A model generated the notes under the pieces. It was not told where the DNA came from and did no database searches. It was given only the letters and a program-made list of their open reading frames with translations. Shown piece by piece: positions 43,549 through 56,200 of a DNA stretch of 64,000 nt; the stretch's first letter is position 1; each line of letters begins with the position of its first letter. Source of the DNA: Mimachlamys varia (lineage: Eukaryota; Mollusca; Bivalvia; Pectinida; Pectinidae). The stretch spans positions 49,334,401-49,398,400 of the forward strand of contig OX392527.1 of the NCBI GenBank assembly GCA_947623455.1. The letters run 5' to 3'. The translations under genes were made by a program, and so were the position numbers.

Positions 43549-44066
43549 TGGTAACCGGCAAACCAAATGCTGTGCTAATCGTTTTGCTGTGAACGATTAG
43601 CTTGGAAAAACCACTTTTTAGACCTTGTGACACAGTCGATTGCCTAGCCTTATTTGGCAAACGCCAAACAAAATTAAGGTTTTACCAAGCTCATCGCTAC
43701 GGAAAACTAGGTTTTCATGAAGCAGAGAGGATTAGATTCAATTTCACTGGGTTTAGCTTTTTAAATTAAGCTACTAGTATAATGTGATTACGACCGTGGC
43801 CGTTATTTACTTAAAAACAAGTCTCAAATAGACAGGTGTTCTACAATAGCCGGATGTGACGTGAATGCCAAAGCAACAATAACGAGCTAAACATCATAGC
43901 AAAACATCATTATAACCAATTATCGCTGACATGTGGCGGATACACTGCGTAGCCACACAGGTCTAGGTGTTACAAACGTTGTGTTCTCCTTTCTCCCACT
44001 TTAAAAAAAAATAACAGGGGCAGGTGTGTTGTGACAGTCATTATAGTCTGCTTCATATATACCTTA
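43549..44066. other. No supported feature
   Basis: No gene or repeat recognised. Confidence 0.5.
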
Positions 44067-44067
44067 T

Positions 44068-44186
44068 CTGTATTTTACCTGTGTTCTCCAACACTACCTG
44101 TATTTTACCTGCGTTCTCCCACACTACCTGTATTTTACCTGCGTTCTCCCACACTACCTGTATTTTACCTGTGTTCTCCCACAGGG
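44068..44186 (+). repeat. 30-bp minisatellite, four copies
   Basis: Four units of CTGTATTTTACCTGCGTTCT plus CCCACACTAC with only one or two differences each. The last unit ends CACAGGGACCTG. Confidence 0.9.
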
Positions 44187-44230
44187 ACCTGAGAATATGT
44201 TACAGCTAATTTTGGACCTAAAATAGGGTA

Positions 44231-44368
44231 TTTAGAGTAATTTTACACATTTGGGGGTTTAAGATCAATTTTCGATAAAAATGCCCCCTCAGTGGTCATA
44301 AAAGCTCTGAGGGGGCATTTTTATCGAAAATTGATCTTAACCCCGCAAATGTGTAAAATTACTCTAAA
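44231..44368. repeat. Long near-perfect hairpin, 62-bp arms
   Basis: Left arm 44231-44292 and right arm 44307-44368 are reverse complements with only a few mismatches, around a 14-bp loop (TGGTCATAAAAGCT). The arms include GTAATTTTACACATTTG, GATCAATTTTCG and ATGCCCCCTCAG. If transcribed it would form a dsRNA stem of pre-miRNA scale or longer. It may be a young MITE. Confidence 0.9.
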
Positions 44369-44599
44369 TTGCAGCTTTTGTACACGCATACGTAAAGGTG
44401 CCTTTGGAGACAAAACTCAAACATATTTTACAATACTTTAAAAATGCCCAAAGCAAAGGAAATTAACTAGAAAATAAAACAATAAAACTGATTATTCAAA
44501 CTTAAATAAATGTCGCTCTGTAATACACAAAAAAATGTTTTTGCATGTAATAACGGACATCGACATCGCCTTATGGCAAGACACTTTAACGCATCCACC

Positions 44600-44655
44600 C
44601 TTGAAATTTCAAAATGAGCTATTCCATCCTATGAATTGGAAGAGTTCAACTATCA
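44600..44655 (+). repeat. Dispersed repeat B, diverged copy
   Basis: CCTTGAAATTTCAAAATGAG, then CTATTCCATCCTATGAATTG and GAAGAGTTCAA match the unit at 12836-12915. Confidence 0.5.
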
Positions 44656-45159
44656 TTAAGGGATGAGCTACCTTAATAGTGCATTCAATCTCATTTTGTT
44701 AATGGATATTAATTCTGCTTAAAAACTTAAAAAAATCAAGTGACCCTGAGCGAAATGTTTAAAGCAATTTCTTCTTGAAAATGAGAATGAATCAGATTGT
44801 TCTATTGAGGATATGTTCACGAAAATAAATTTCTGGGACTAAAATGGACGCCAATGTCATGTTTTCTCGTCATAAAAAAAGGAACCGTTGAACTATTGAC
44901 TGATATGACGAGGATCCAATGTGTGCCATGATATAACGAAATACATCCAAAAATGTAATAAAGTCTTAAGTAGGCGCAGCACGCGACCGACATGGCAAAT
45001 TAATTTCCTACAGCTTCAAATGAGTATGGACACACAAGCTCTACAAGTCAAATACGCTAATATTGTGTTTTTGCTCATGTGGTTGTAAATTAAATTGAAT
45101 TTAGGTCAAACGAAAAAAGTGTACAATGTAGAAAACTTGATAGAGAAAATATCGTTTTG
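44656..45159. other. No supported feature
   Basis: AT-rich; nothing recognised. Confidence 0.5.
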
Positions 45160-45206
45160 TCCTTCTATCGAACATATTACGTATGGCAACTGCAGTTTCG
45201 CAGTCA

Positions 45207-45475
45207 CATACGCTCTCTACACCCCTGCAATATGTCATGGCAAAACTGAAGGCTTCGTGTGCACCATCGTGTTGATGAAGCAAGATGACTGGTTTGACCC
45301 TTTGATGTACATCAAAAGAATCTCCTGGTCACATAACGGTAAAAATTGACAACTTTTAAAGTCGGTTACGGCTAGTTTGTAAGCGATTGGTCAGGGTTTG
45401 TTTTTACCTGAGCGTTCCCTCAGTTTGCCATGACATATTCCAGGGGTGTAGAGAGCGTAGGTGAGTGTAAATCAG
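45207..45475. mobile_element. MITE family M, copy 2
   Basis: Left part: ACGCTCTCTACACCCCTGCA and ATATGTCATGGCAAAACTGA. Core: GATGACTGGTTTGACCCTTT and GTACATCAAAAGAATC. Right part: CAGTTTGCCATGACATATTC and CAGGGGTGTAGAGAGCGTAG. The outermost CATCCTCGA terminus on the left is replaced by other sequence. Confidence 0.7.
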
Positions 45476-45673
45476 TCAAAAGCATGCTAAAACTCAGAAC
45501 AGTATTCCACACCGACACACAATACTGACAATGGGTTGTTTTTACCTTAGCGTTCCCTCAGTTTGCCATGACATATTCCAGGGGTGTAGAGAGCGTAGGT
45601 GAGTGTAAATCAGTCAAAAGCATGCTAAAACTCAGAACAGTATTCCACACCGACACACAATACTGACAATGGG
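45398..45673 (+). repeat. Near-perfect 138-bp tandem duplication
   Basis: Copy 1 (45398-45535) and copy 2 (45536-45673) are almost identical over the MITE right end plus flank (GCGTTCCCTCAGTTTGCCAT to GACACACAATACTGACAATG). The near-identity implies a recent event, or an assembly duplication. Confidence 0.9.
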
Positions 45674-45689
45674 TTAATAAGTTGTTGAA

Positions 45690-46195
45690 ATACAAGCAAG
45701 CAATATATTACACATGTGAAAGCTTATCCTGGATAACGCTTTAGTTGTTCAAACCAAGCCTTAAATATTGAACACTAAGCCGGGAGAATTGACGTTTATG
45801 CGTTACCTCCCTTGATCAGAATCACTTCCTGTTCCACAAGTATTCAAATCAGAAGGCAAACTTCTGTCACACACGTAAAATATTGTACATTAAAATAATT
45901 TCTGATAAATATTTACCTTATACATATGTATAATGCGCCACAAAGATATACATGTATGATTATATTTCACATGAATATGTAATAGGGATACCACCAGTGC
46001 TTTTTTTCGATTGTATTGGTATTAACCACCAAACTAGAGGAAATATCTACAAACTGTGACTGATATTTATCATATAATGGCGTAGATACCGTTACTACAT
46101 AACTTAAATGTACTTCCGTTCTTTCGCATCACAAAATGTAATATTTACAATTTTGTTAAGTCTGTTTATATAAAGCACATATTCTGATACCCACT
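45690..46195. other. No supported feature
   Basis: AT-rich; no frame or repeat. Confidence 0.5.
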
Positions 46196-46535
46196 GTTCA
46201 TCCTCGACATCCAGGGGTTACGCTCACCTACGCTCTCTACACCCCTTGAATATGTCATAGCAAAACCGAAAATTGTGTGTGTGCCACCTTGTTGATGAGG
46301 TAAGAAGACTGGTACGACCCTTTGATAACATCTAAAGAGTATCGTGGTCACGTAACGGTAAAAATTGACAAACTTTGAAGTTGGTTGCGTTTCCTTTGTT
46401 ATATTCAAAAGACAGGCATCAGCCTAGCAATTGGTCATTTTTTTTAAATCTGGATGTGCCTTCAGGTTTACCATGACATATTCAAGGGGTGTAGAGAGCG
46501 TTGGTGAGCGTAATCTCTGGATATCGAGGATGCCC
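46196..46535. mobile_element. MITE family M, most complete copy
   Basis: About 340 bp with imperfect terminal inverted repeats of about 70 bp. Left: TCATCCTCGACATCCAGGGG, ACGCTCACCTACGCTCTCTA and CACCCCTTGAATATGTCAT. Right: its complement, ending GGATATCGAGGATG. The centre carries AGAAGACTGGTACGACCCTT, like the other copies. An 80-codon minus frame spans part of it and is not considered a gene. Confidence 0.8.
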
Positions 46536-47512
46536 ATTGTATAGATTGTTTCCTTTAGTTTTACGTAACCATCATCAACAAACTATGATTCGTAACGAGG
46601 GGGCACTGATCAACTCATTTGTCCTGACCACACCTTCTTGACAACCGTATACATCTTTTGATTTGAATCTTCATAGGCGTTTTTATAAAACTTGATATCC
46701 CTTATCACCAATCTAAATGTCACCACAAGCTGTCGAAACATAATAAATTATTTGCGCTGAACCTTTCATTTGACAGATTTCAGTCGTTTTGCATTCAAGG
46801 ACTGTATTTTCTGCTCCAAGACCTCTGTAGTATAGTTGCATAAAATGAATCATGATGTTGCACTATCAATCAAAAATACTTTGTAGATTTCCAAACTCTT
46901 ACATTGTGTTAAAAATATGGTTACAATGAAGTCAGATTTTTTAACACGTTTTAAGCAAGAATTGAAACTTTGCTGAATATAAAATTCTTCAAAAATTAAA
47001 AACATTTACAGATGTCTCTGAAGTGGAGTCTCGATATTTTGCTTGTGGAAATCACCTACCTTTAGTTGTTGTACATATGTATCTATCACCATTGGAATCT
47101 TTCGTATTTAAATGACCGTTTCAGCAAAAATGACCATTTATTTACTACAGAAATTACCATAACTGCAAAAATGATCATTACTACGTGCCTTGACGTTTTG
47201 AAATATGACATTATAACCGTCACTTCATAGCTCTGATTGGTCCGAAATTTACATATGGTCCGATTTACTTTTAAATTTGGTATTTATGTTTATCATGCCA
47301 CTTTGGCATCTACCTTCACTTTCGTTGCGGCTTGTTGTGAGGAATAAGATTGATGAAAGGGGTAACATCCGTTATTGTTCGTTAATAAGACGTATCAAAA
47401 GGCTGGAACCGAAATCCCTTTTAAAATGCGGTTATCATGCCCTGCTTTGAGCTTAGCATGAAAGGTAATGACAAATACTATATTCAGTAGATTGCTTGAT
47501 TACAGTAGATTA
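46536..47512. other. No supported feature
   Basis: Contains a degenerate pair of AATGACC-TTT-AGCAAAAATGA-like phrases near 47110-47180. Nothing else recognised. Confidence 0.45.
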
Positions 47513-47612
47513 TAGCCCGGATGGAATCCCGTCTTCGCTGCCTTCGGCAAGGTGTTTCAACGAGGTAGCACCAAAACGTCGGCATCAGATCAGTACTATA
47601 AGCAAGGAGGTA
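47513..47612 (+). repeat. Dispersed repeat C, plus copy
   Basis: CCCGGATGGAATCCCG, CTGCCTTCGGCAAGGTGTTT and GTCGGCATCAGATCAGTAC align with the reverse complement of 43440-43548. Confidence 0.6.
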
Positions 47613-48018
47613 AATTCATGCATCATACCCTACCTCTGGCACATATTTACACAAAACACGTTTACATATCATACACGGAGACCCGTTTAAAGGAGCTTTC
47701 AGCCCAAGCCAAATTTTTTCTGTCATTGGGAATTAATCTAGGATGTTTTGCTATGTCTTACGCTTGGTCGACATGAAAGGGTCCAACCACTAGTGATCTA
47801 CTGTGCGCGCACTGATTCATTAAATGTAAAATATTCATACCAAAACGTATTTGGCTCATGTTGCAGTGATTCATTTTTATACATCTAGACCTGCATGACT
47901 GTTCTTTCTACATGTACTATCAATCATTGCATAAACAAAAATGTTTCAATATCTCAAGTACTGAACACATAAATGATTATCTAGAAGGTATATAACATGA
48001 TTTATCTTAATCTTTCGG
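47613..48018. other. No supported feature
   Basis: No gene or repeat recognised. Confidence 0.5.
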
Positions 48019-48242
48019 ATTACTGTATAGTTGTTAATTTTCGCGGGCATGATATTTCGCGATGTCCTGTCTGTGACTTATTCGCGGAAGTTTTAATTGG
48101 CGAAATAAAAAATCATTATGAAACTTTGATCATATCTACCGTCTACAACTGTTCAAATGTGAAAAATTTCGCGAATTTCGACGTATTCGCGTATTTAGCA
48201 AAATTGAAATTCTCACGAATATCAGCAACTATACGGTATATC
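48019..48242. mobile_element. CGCGAA-type MITE with terminal inverted repeats, copy 3
   Basis: The left end TTACTGTATAGTTGTTAATT, followed by TTCGCGGG, mirrors the right end CACGAATATCAGCAACTATA, followed by CGGTATA. TTTCGCGA, TTCGCGGAAG, TTTCGCGAATT and TATTCGCG lie between. About 220 bp, non-coding; an 89-codon frame over it is a by-product. Confidence 0.7.
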
Positions 48243-50267
48243 GTCTTTCTGTCTGATTCAGGTTAGACATGTGTTTATTGTATTTCTGTTATTGATTGCA
48301 TGTATGCCTGCCATTTCTTTACAGCTGAGTATGGTTTTTCCTCTAAGGCCTCTCTATTATTAATAGTTTGATGACACATCATTCTTTATGACATCTACCA
48401 AGGAGTATGTATCTTTTGTAGCATTAACGGTACAGCACATGCACTGCTGTTTGGTGAAACTTCAAGTCGTAGCTAAGTACGCAATCGGGATCGAGACATC
48501 GCCAAATTGAACCGTTTTTGTTTCTCTTCAAGTCTAAGGGACAGATTAGAAGTTTCAAATGTTTAAAATGCAAATATAATCTTGTACGAATGGATGAAGT
48601 TCCTAAAATAGCTTTAAGCAAAGCAGGTCATAACGTCAACATGAAAAAACAGAATAGAATGACAAGTTCGGAACAAAAACGAAAGGAATGACGGTATAAC
48701 CTTAAGCCCAGCTGAGGTAGCCAAAATCACGTGTCTTGTTCGGCGTCTACAAAATTGATGATGTTAAAGATGCGTATCTTTTGTTGCGTGATACGAATAC
48801 ATTTATATTATGATCTGAGAGAATGAATTATTGATTGTAGCATTGGAAATAATTATAAATGATGTGATTTGAGTGTCAGAGCATAATGAGTACAATACAT
48901 TAAACAAACAAGTGTTATAAATGAGTCAATCAACTTGTTGTGTTTATCCGTCTAGTTCATTAATCGTAGTGGTATCTTGCTCACAGGGGCCTGATAATTT
49001 GACATAGCACTAATTACAATGAGACAATCACAACAGCATATCGCGTTAAGCACAAACACACACTTTCGTAGTAGATATGGAGGCACCAATCTTGTTTCGT
49101 CCTCATTTCGCTTTTCCTCATTGTACACGCGACTGAAAGTGTTAAAGTTCTCTACACAGAAACCAATGACGTCAGCACACTTCCGGTGTAAATGTAGCGA
49201 TGCTCAAAACATAGGGGCAAAGAAGAAAGTTATGTATCCTAGGGCTTCTGTCTAATAGGGCATTGGCTATTGCGAAAATTTCCTCTTTTCTTTCCCGATT
49301 TGATTATACTTTTTCGAAAACGGACAAGTATTGTGTTGCTCTAAGTTGAACAATTCAACATCTGCTTTAGTCTAGTTGCCATTTGTATTACAGAAGACAA
49401 TCCAAGAAAAATTCGCCCCGACCAAACGGGCAACATTCTGTTTAGGCCAAAAAATAAAAGGAACGTTTCGGGTAACATGCTTAAAAAATCGGGTAAGTTA
49501 GTAAATTTTTTTTTTTCATTTTTCATTTTGCTTAATTTCAAATTTTAAAATGTATTTCCACACACATTTCAGCGGCTTATAAATTGTCAAGGATAAGGTT
49601 AGACCTCCAGAAAAGGAAGAGAGCGCATATTATTGCTGTGAACTTTGCCAGGCTCATATCTTAGATACAAGAATGTAATAAATAGCTGGGGTTGGCCAAA
49701 AATATAGGTAGGGTCGTGATACCTAAAACGCACTTTTATTTTTGCCTTTTCTGTCACCTTAATTGTATTCATATCGACTGTATACTACCATTTGGTAACA
49801 GTTTAATGCTTAAATGAACATAAAAAGTGCATCCCTACATGTACACAGAAATGCTTTCAAATGTCTAGACAGCATTCATAAACACAAATGGTATTCTTAC
49901 AGAAGATGTTTGTCTCAAAATATTCAGCATGGATTTCTGGAAATATATATATTATTCAATGTGTATCTAATAATGTTGAATGTTTGTTCATAACTTACGC
50001 TCATAACTTACGCAATATTATCTATTTATGTCTCCATATGAACCCGTCTGTCTAGTAACAAAATGCATTACGAAAAAATACGGGGATCGATAGCGAATCC
50101 ATTTAGGTTAATAGCATTACAAATATGTATCGAATTAATGCAACTGCGCTATCAATGCCTGCTGGTGATATTCTCCTTTATTTATTTTGCTTGGAAGCTT
50201 ATAACAAAAGAGAAAATACCAGAATGTAAAGTTCGAGTGGTACAGTAAATGAATGGTGCACTCTCCC
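48243..50267. other. Left flank of the satellite, no supported feature
   Basis: About 2 kb of AT-rich DNA with short frames only (65, 78, 66 and 61 codons), none recognisable. The satellite starts abruptly after CTCTCCCTCCACCGT. Confidence 0.5.
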
Positions 50268-53200
50268 TCCACCGTGGAGGGTTACAGTCCCCGACTGGAG
50301 TGTTACAGTCCCCGACTGGAGGGTTACAGTCCCCGACTGGAGGGTTACAGTCCCCGACCGGAGGGTTAGAGTGCCCGACTGGAGGGTTACAGTGCCCGAT
50401 TGGAGGGTTAGAGTCCCAGACTGGAGGGTTAGAGTGCCCGATTGGAGGGTTAGAGTGCCCGATTGGAGGGTTACAGTGCCCGACTGGAGGGTTGAAGAGC
50501 CCGATTGGAGGGTTAGAGTCCCCGATTGGAGGGTAAGAGTGCCCGATTGGAGGGTAAGAGTGCCCGATTGGAGGGTTAGAGTCCCCGACTGGAGGGTTAG
50601 AGTCCCCGACTCGAGGGTAAGAGTGCCCGACTGGAGGGTTGCAGTGCCCGATTGGAGGGTTAGAGTGCCCAACTGGAGGGTTAGAGTCCCTGACTGGAGG
50701 GTTAGAGTGCCCGACTGGAGGGTTAGAGTGCCCGACTGGAGTGTTAGAGTGCCCGATTGGAGGGTTAGAGTGCCCGATTGAATGGTTACAGTCCCCGACT
50801 GGAGTGTTACAGTCCCCGACTGGAGGGTTACAGTCCCCGACTGGAGGGTTACAGTCCCCGACTGGAGTGTTACAGTCCCCGACTGGAGGGTTACAGTCCC
50901 CGACTGGAGGGTTACAGTCCCCGACTGGAGGGTAAGAGTCCCCGACTGGAGGGTTACAGTGCCCGACTGGAGTGTTACAGTCCCCGACTCGAGGGCTACA
51001 GTCCCCGACTGGGGGGCTACAGTCCCCGAGTGGAGTGTTACAGTCCCCGACTGGAGGGTTACAGTCCCCGACTGGAGGGTTACAGTCCCCGACTGGAGGG
51101 TTACAGTCCCCGACTGGAGGGTAAGAGTCCCCGACTGGAGTGTTACAGTCCCAGATTGGAGTATTATAGTCCCTGACTGGAGTGTTACAGTGCCCGATTG
51201 GAGGGTTAGAGTCCCAGACTGGAGGGTTAGAGTGCCCGATTGGAGGGTAAGAGTGCCCGATTGGAGGGTTACAGTGCCCGACTGGAGGGTTAAAGTGCCC
51301 GATTGGAGGGTTAGAGTCCCAGACTGGAGGGTTAAAGTGCCCGATTGGAGGGTTAGAGTCCCCGACTGGAGGGTTAGAGTCCCCGACTGGAGGGTTAGAG
51401 TGCCCGATTGGAGGGTTAGAATGCCCGATTGAAGGATTAGAGTCCCCGACTGGGGGGTTAGAGTGCCCGATTGGAGTGTTAAAGTGCCCGATTGGAGGAT
51501 TGGAGTCCCCGACTGGAGGGTTAGAGTGCCCGATTGGAGGGTAAGAGTGCCCGATTGGAGGATTAGAGTCCCCGACTGGGGGGTTAGAGTGCCCGACTGG
51601 AGGGTTAGAGTGCCCGACTGGAGGGTTAGAGTGCCCGACTGGAGGGTTAGAGTGCCCGATTGGAGGGTTAGAATGCCCGATTGAAGGATTAGAGTCTCCG
51701 ACTGGAGGGTTAGAGTGCCCGATTGGAGGGTTAGAGTGCCCGATTGGAGGGTAAGAGTCCCTGACTGGGGGGTTAGAGTGCCCGACTTGAGGGTAAGAGT
51801 GCCCGATTGGAGGGTTAGAGTGCCCGACTGGAGGGTTAGAGTGCCCGACTGGAGGGTTAGAGTCCCTGACTGGAGGGTTAGAGTGCCCGACTGGAGGGTT
51901 AGAGTCCCTGACTGGAGGGTAAGAGTTCCCGACTGGAGGGTAACAGTGCCCGATTGGAGGATTAGAGTGCCCGACTGGAGGGTTAGAGTCCCCGACTGGA
52001 GGGTTAGAGTCCTCGACTGGAGTGTAAGAGTGCCCGATTGGAGGGTAAGAGTGCCCGATTGGAGGATAAGAGTCTCCGACTGGAGGGTTAGAGTGCCCGA
52101 CTGGAGGGTAAGAGTGCCCGACTGGAGGGTTAGAGTGCCCGACTGGAGTGTAAGAGTGCCCGATTTGAGGGTAAGAGTGCCCGACTGGATGGTAAGAGTG
52201 CCCGACTGGAGGGTTACAGTGCCCGATTGGAGGGTTACAGTGCCCAACTGGAGGGTTAGAGTCCCTGACTGGAGGGTTAGAGTGCCCGACTGGAGGGTTA
52301 GAGTGCCCGACTGGAGTGTTAGAGTGCCCGATTGGAGGGTTAGAGTGCCCGATTGGAGGGATACAGTCCCCGACTGGAGTGTTACAGTCCCCGACTGGAG
52401 GGTTACAGTCCCCGACTGGAGTGTTACAGTCCCCGACTGGAGTGTTACAGTCCCCGACTGGAGGGTAAGAGTCCCCGACTGGAGGGTTACAGTCCCCGAC
52501 TGGAGTGTTACAGTCCCCGACTGGAAGGTTACAGTCCCCGACTGGAGGGTAGGAGTCCCCGACTGGAGGGTTACAGTCCCCGACTGGAGGGTAAGAGTCC
52601 CCGACTGGAGGGTAAGAGTCCCCGACTGGAGGGTAAGAGTCCCCGACTGGAGGGTAAGAGTCCCCGACTGGAGGGTTACAGTCCCCGACTGGAGGGTAAG
52701 AGTCCCCGACTGGAGGGTTAGAGTCCCCGACTGGAGGGTTAGAGTCCTCGACTGGAGTGTAAGAGTGCCCGATTGGAGGGTAAGAGTGCCCGATTGGAGG
52801 ATAAGAGTCTCCGACTGGAGGGTTAGAGTGCCCGACTGGAGGGTAAGAGTGCCCGACTAGAGGGTTAGAGTGCCCGACTGGAGTGTAAGAGTGCCCTATT
52901 GGAGGGTAAGAGTGCCCGACTGGAGGGTAAGAGTGCCCGACTGGAGGGTTACAGTGCCCGATTGGAGGGTTACAGTGCCCAACTGGAGGGTTAGAGTCCC
53001 TGACTGGAGGGTTAGAGTGCCCGACTGGAGGGTTAGAGTGCCCGACTGGAGTGTTAGAGTGCCCGATTGGAGGGTTAGAGTGCCCGATTGAAGGGTTACA
53101 GTCCCCGACTAGAGTGTTACAGTCCCCGACTGGAGGGTTACAGTCCCCGACTGGAGGGTTACAGTGCCCGACTGGAGTGTTACAGTCCCCGACTCGAGGG

Positions 53201-56200
53201 CTACAGTCCCCGACTGGGGGGCTACAGTCCCCGAGTGGAGTGTTACAGTCCCCGACTGGAGGGTAAGAGTCCCCGACTGGAGTGTTACAGTCCCAGATTG
53301 GAGTATTACAGTCCCTGACTGCAGTGTTACAGTGCCCGATTGGAGGGTTAGAGTCCCAGACTGGAGGGTTAGAGTGCCCGATTGGAGGGGTACAGTGCCC
53401 GACTGGAGGGTTAAAGTGCCCGATTGGAGGGTTAGAGTCCCCGACTGGAGGGTTAGAGTGCCCGATTGGAGGGTTAGAGTGCCCGATTGAAGGGTTACAG
53501 TCCCCGACTGGAGGGTTAGAGTCCCCGACTCGAGGGTTAGAGTCCCCGACTGGAGGGTTACAGTCCCCGACTGGAGGGTTAAAGTGCCCGATTGGAGGGT
53601 TAGAGTCCCCGATTGGAGGGTTATAGTCCCCGAATGGAGGGTTACAGTGCCCGACTGGAGGGTTAAAGTGCCCGACTGGAGGGTTAGAGTCCCCGACTGG
53701 AGGGTTAGAGTGCCCGATTGGAGGGTTAAAGTGCCCGATTGGAGGGTTAGATTGCCCGATTGGAGGGTTAGAGTGCCCGATTGGAGGGTTAGAGTGCCCG
53801 ATTGAAGGGTTACAGTCCCCGACTGGAGGGTTAGAGTCCCCGACTCGAGGGTTAGAGTCCCCGACTCGAGGGTTAAAGTGCCCGATTGGAGGGTTAGAGT
53901 CCCCGATTGGAGGGTTATAGTCCCCGAATGGAGGGTTACAGTGCCCGACTGGAGGGTTAGAGTCCCCGACTGGAGGGTTAGAGTCACCGACTGGAGGGAT
54001 AAAGTGCCCGATTGGAGGGTTAGAGTGCCCGATTGGAGGGTTAGAGTCCCCGACTGGAGGGTTAAAGTGCCCGATTGGAGGGTAAGAGTGCCCGATTGGA
54101 GGGTTAGAGTCCCCGACTGGAGGGTTAAAGTGCCCGATTGGAGGGTAAGAGTGCCCGATTGGAGGGTTAGAGTCCCCGACTGAAGGGTTAGAGTCCCCGA
54201 CTGGAGGGTTAGAGTCCCAGACTGGAGGGTTAAAGTGCCCGATTGGAGGGTTAGAGTCCCCGACTGGAGGGTTAGAGTCCCAGACTGGAGGGTTAAAGTG
54301 CCCGATTGGAGGGTTAGAGTCCCCGACTGGAGGGTTAGAGTCCCCGACTGGAGGGTTAGAGTGCCCGATTAGAGGGTTAGAGTCCCCGACTTGAAGGATT
54401 AGAGTCCCCGACTGGGGGGTTAGAGTGCCCGACTGTAGGGTTAGAGTCCCCGACTGGAGTGTTAAAGTGCCCGATTGGAGGGTAAGAGTGCCCGATTGGA
54501 GGATTAGAGTCCCCGACTGGAGGGTTAAAGTGCCCGATTGGAGGGTAAGAGTGCCCGATTGGAGGATTAGAGTCCCCGACTGGGGGGTTAGAGTCCCCGA
54601 CTTGAGGGTTAGAGTGCCCGATTGGAGGGTTAGAATGCCCGATTGAAGGATTAGAGTCTCCGACTGGAGGGTTAGAGTGCCCGATTAGAGGGTTAGAATG
54701 CCCGATTGAAGGATTAGAGTCCCCGACTGGGGGGTTAGAGTGCCCGACTGTAGGGTTAGAGTCCCCGACTGGAGTGTTAAAGTGCCCGATTGGAGGATTG
54801 GAGTCCCCGACTGGAGGGTTAAAGTGCCCGATTGGAGGGTAAGAGTGCCCGATTGGAGGATTAGAGTCCCCGACTGGGGGGTTAGAGTCCCCGACTTGAG
54901 GGTTAGAGTGCCCGATTGGAGGGTTAGAATGCCCGATTGAAGGATTAGAGTCTCCGACTGGAGGGTTAGAGTGCCCGATTGGAGGGTTAGAGTGCCCGAT
55001 TCGAGGGTAAGAGTCCCTGACTGGGGGGTAAGAGTGCCCGACTTGAGGGTAAGAGTGCCCGATTGGAGGGTTAGAGTGCCCGACTGGAGGGTTAGAGTGC
55101 CCGACTGGAGGGTTAGAGTCCCTGACTGGAGGGTTAGAGTGCCCGACTGGAGGGTTAGAGTGCCCGACTGGAGGGTTAGAGTGCCCGACTGGAGGGTTAG
55201 AGTGCCCGACTGGAGGGTTAGAGTGCCCGACTGGAGGGTTAGAGTGCCCGACTGGAGGGTTAGAGTGCCCGACTGGAGGGTTAGAGTCCCTGACTGGAGG
55301 GTTAGAGTTCCCGACTGGAGGGTTACAGTGCCCGATTGGAGGATTAGAGTGCCCGACTGGAGGGTTAGAGTCCTCGACTGGAGTGTAAGAGTGCCCGATT
55401 GGAGGGTAAGAGTGCCCGATTGGAGGATAAGAGTCTCCGACTGGAGGGTTAGAGTGCCCGACTGGAGGGTAAGAGTGCCCGACTGGAGGGTTAGAGTGCC
55501 CGACTGGAGTGTAAGAGTGCCCGATTGGAGGGTAAGAGTGCCCGACTGGAGGGTAAGAGTGCCCGACTGGAGGATTACAGTGCCCGATTGGAGGGTTACA
55601 GTGCCCAACTGGAGGGTTAGAGTCCCTGACTGGAGGGTTAGAGTGCCCGACTGGAGGGTTAGAGTGCCCGACTGGAGTGTTAGAGTGCCCGATTGGAGGG
55701 TTAGAGTGCCCGATTGGAGGGTTACAGTCCCCGACTGGAGGGTTACAGTCCCCGACTGGAGGGTTACAGTGCCCGACTGGAGTGTTACGGTCCCCGACTC
55801 GAGGGCTACAGTCCCCGACTGGGGGGCTACAGTCCCCGAGTGGAGGGTTACAGTCCCCGACTGGAGGGTAAGAGTCCCCGACTGGAGGGTAAGAGTCCCC
55901 GACTGGAGTGTTACAGTCCCCGACTGGAAGGTTACAGTCCCCGACTGGAGGGTAAGAGTCCCCGACTGGAGGGTTACAGTCCCCGACTGGAGGGTAAGAG
56001 TCCCCGACTGGAGGGTTACAGTCCCCGACTGGAGGGTAAGAGTCCCCGACTGGAGTGTTACAGTCCCCGACTGGAAGGTTACAGTCCCCGATTGGAGGGT
56101 TACAGTGCCCAACTGGAGGGTTAGAGTCCCTGACTGGAGGGTTAGAGTGCCCGACTGGAGGGTTAGAGTGCCCGACTGGAGTGTTAGAGTGCCCGATTGG

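Noticed and set aside
50199..52247. 682-residue minus-strand frame and many plus-strand frames (up to 787 residues) in the satellite
   Set aside because: The same satellite is open in several frames on both strands at once, which argues for repeat structure rather than coding.
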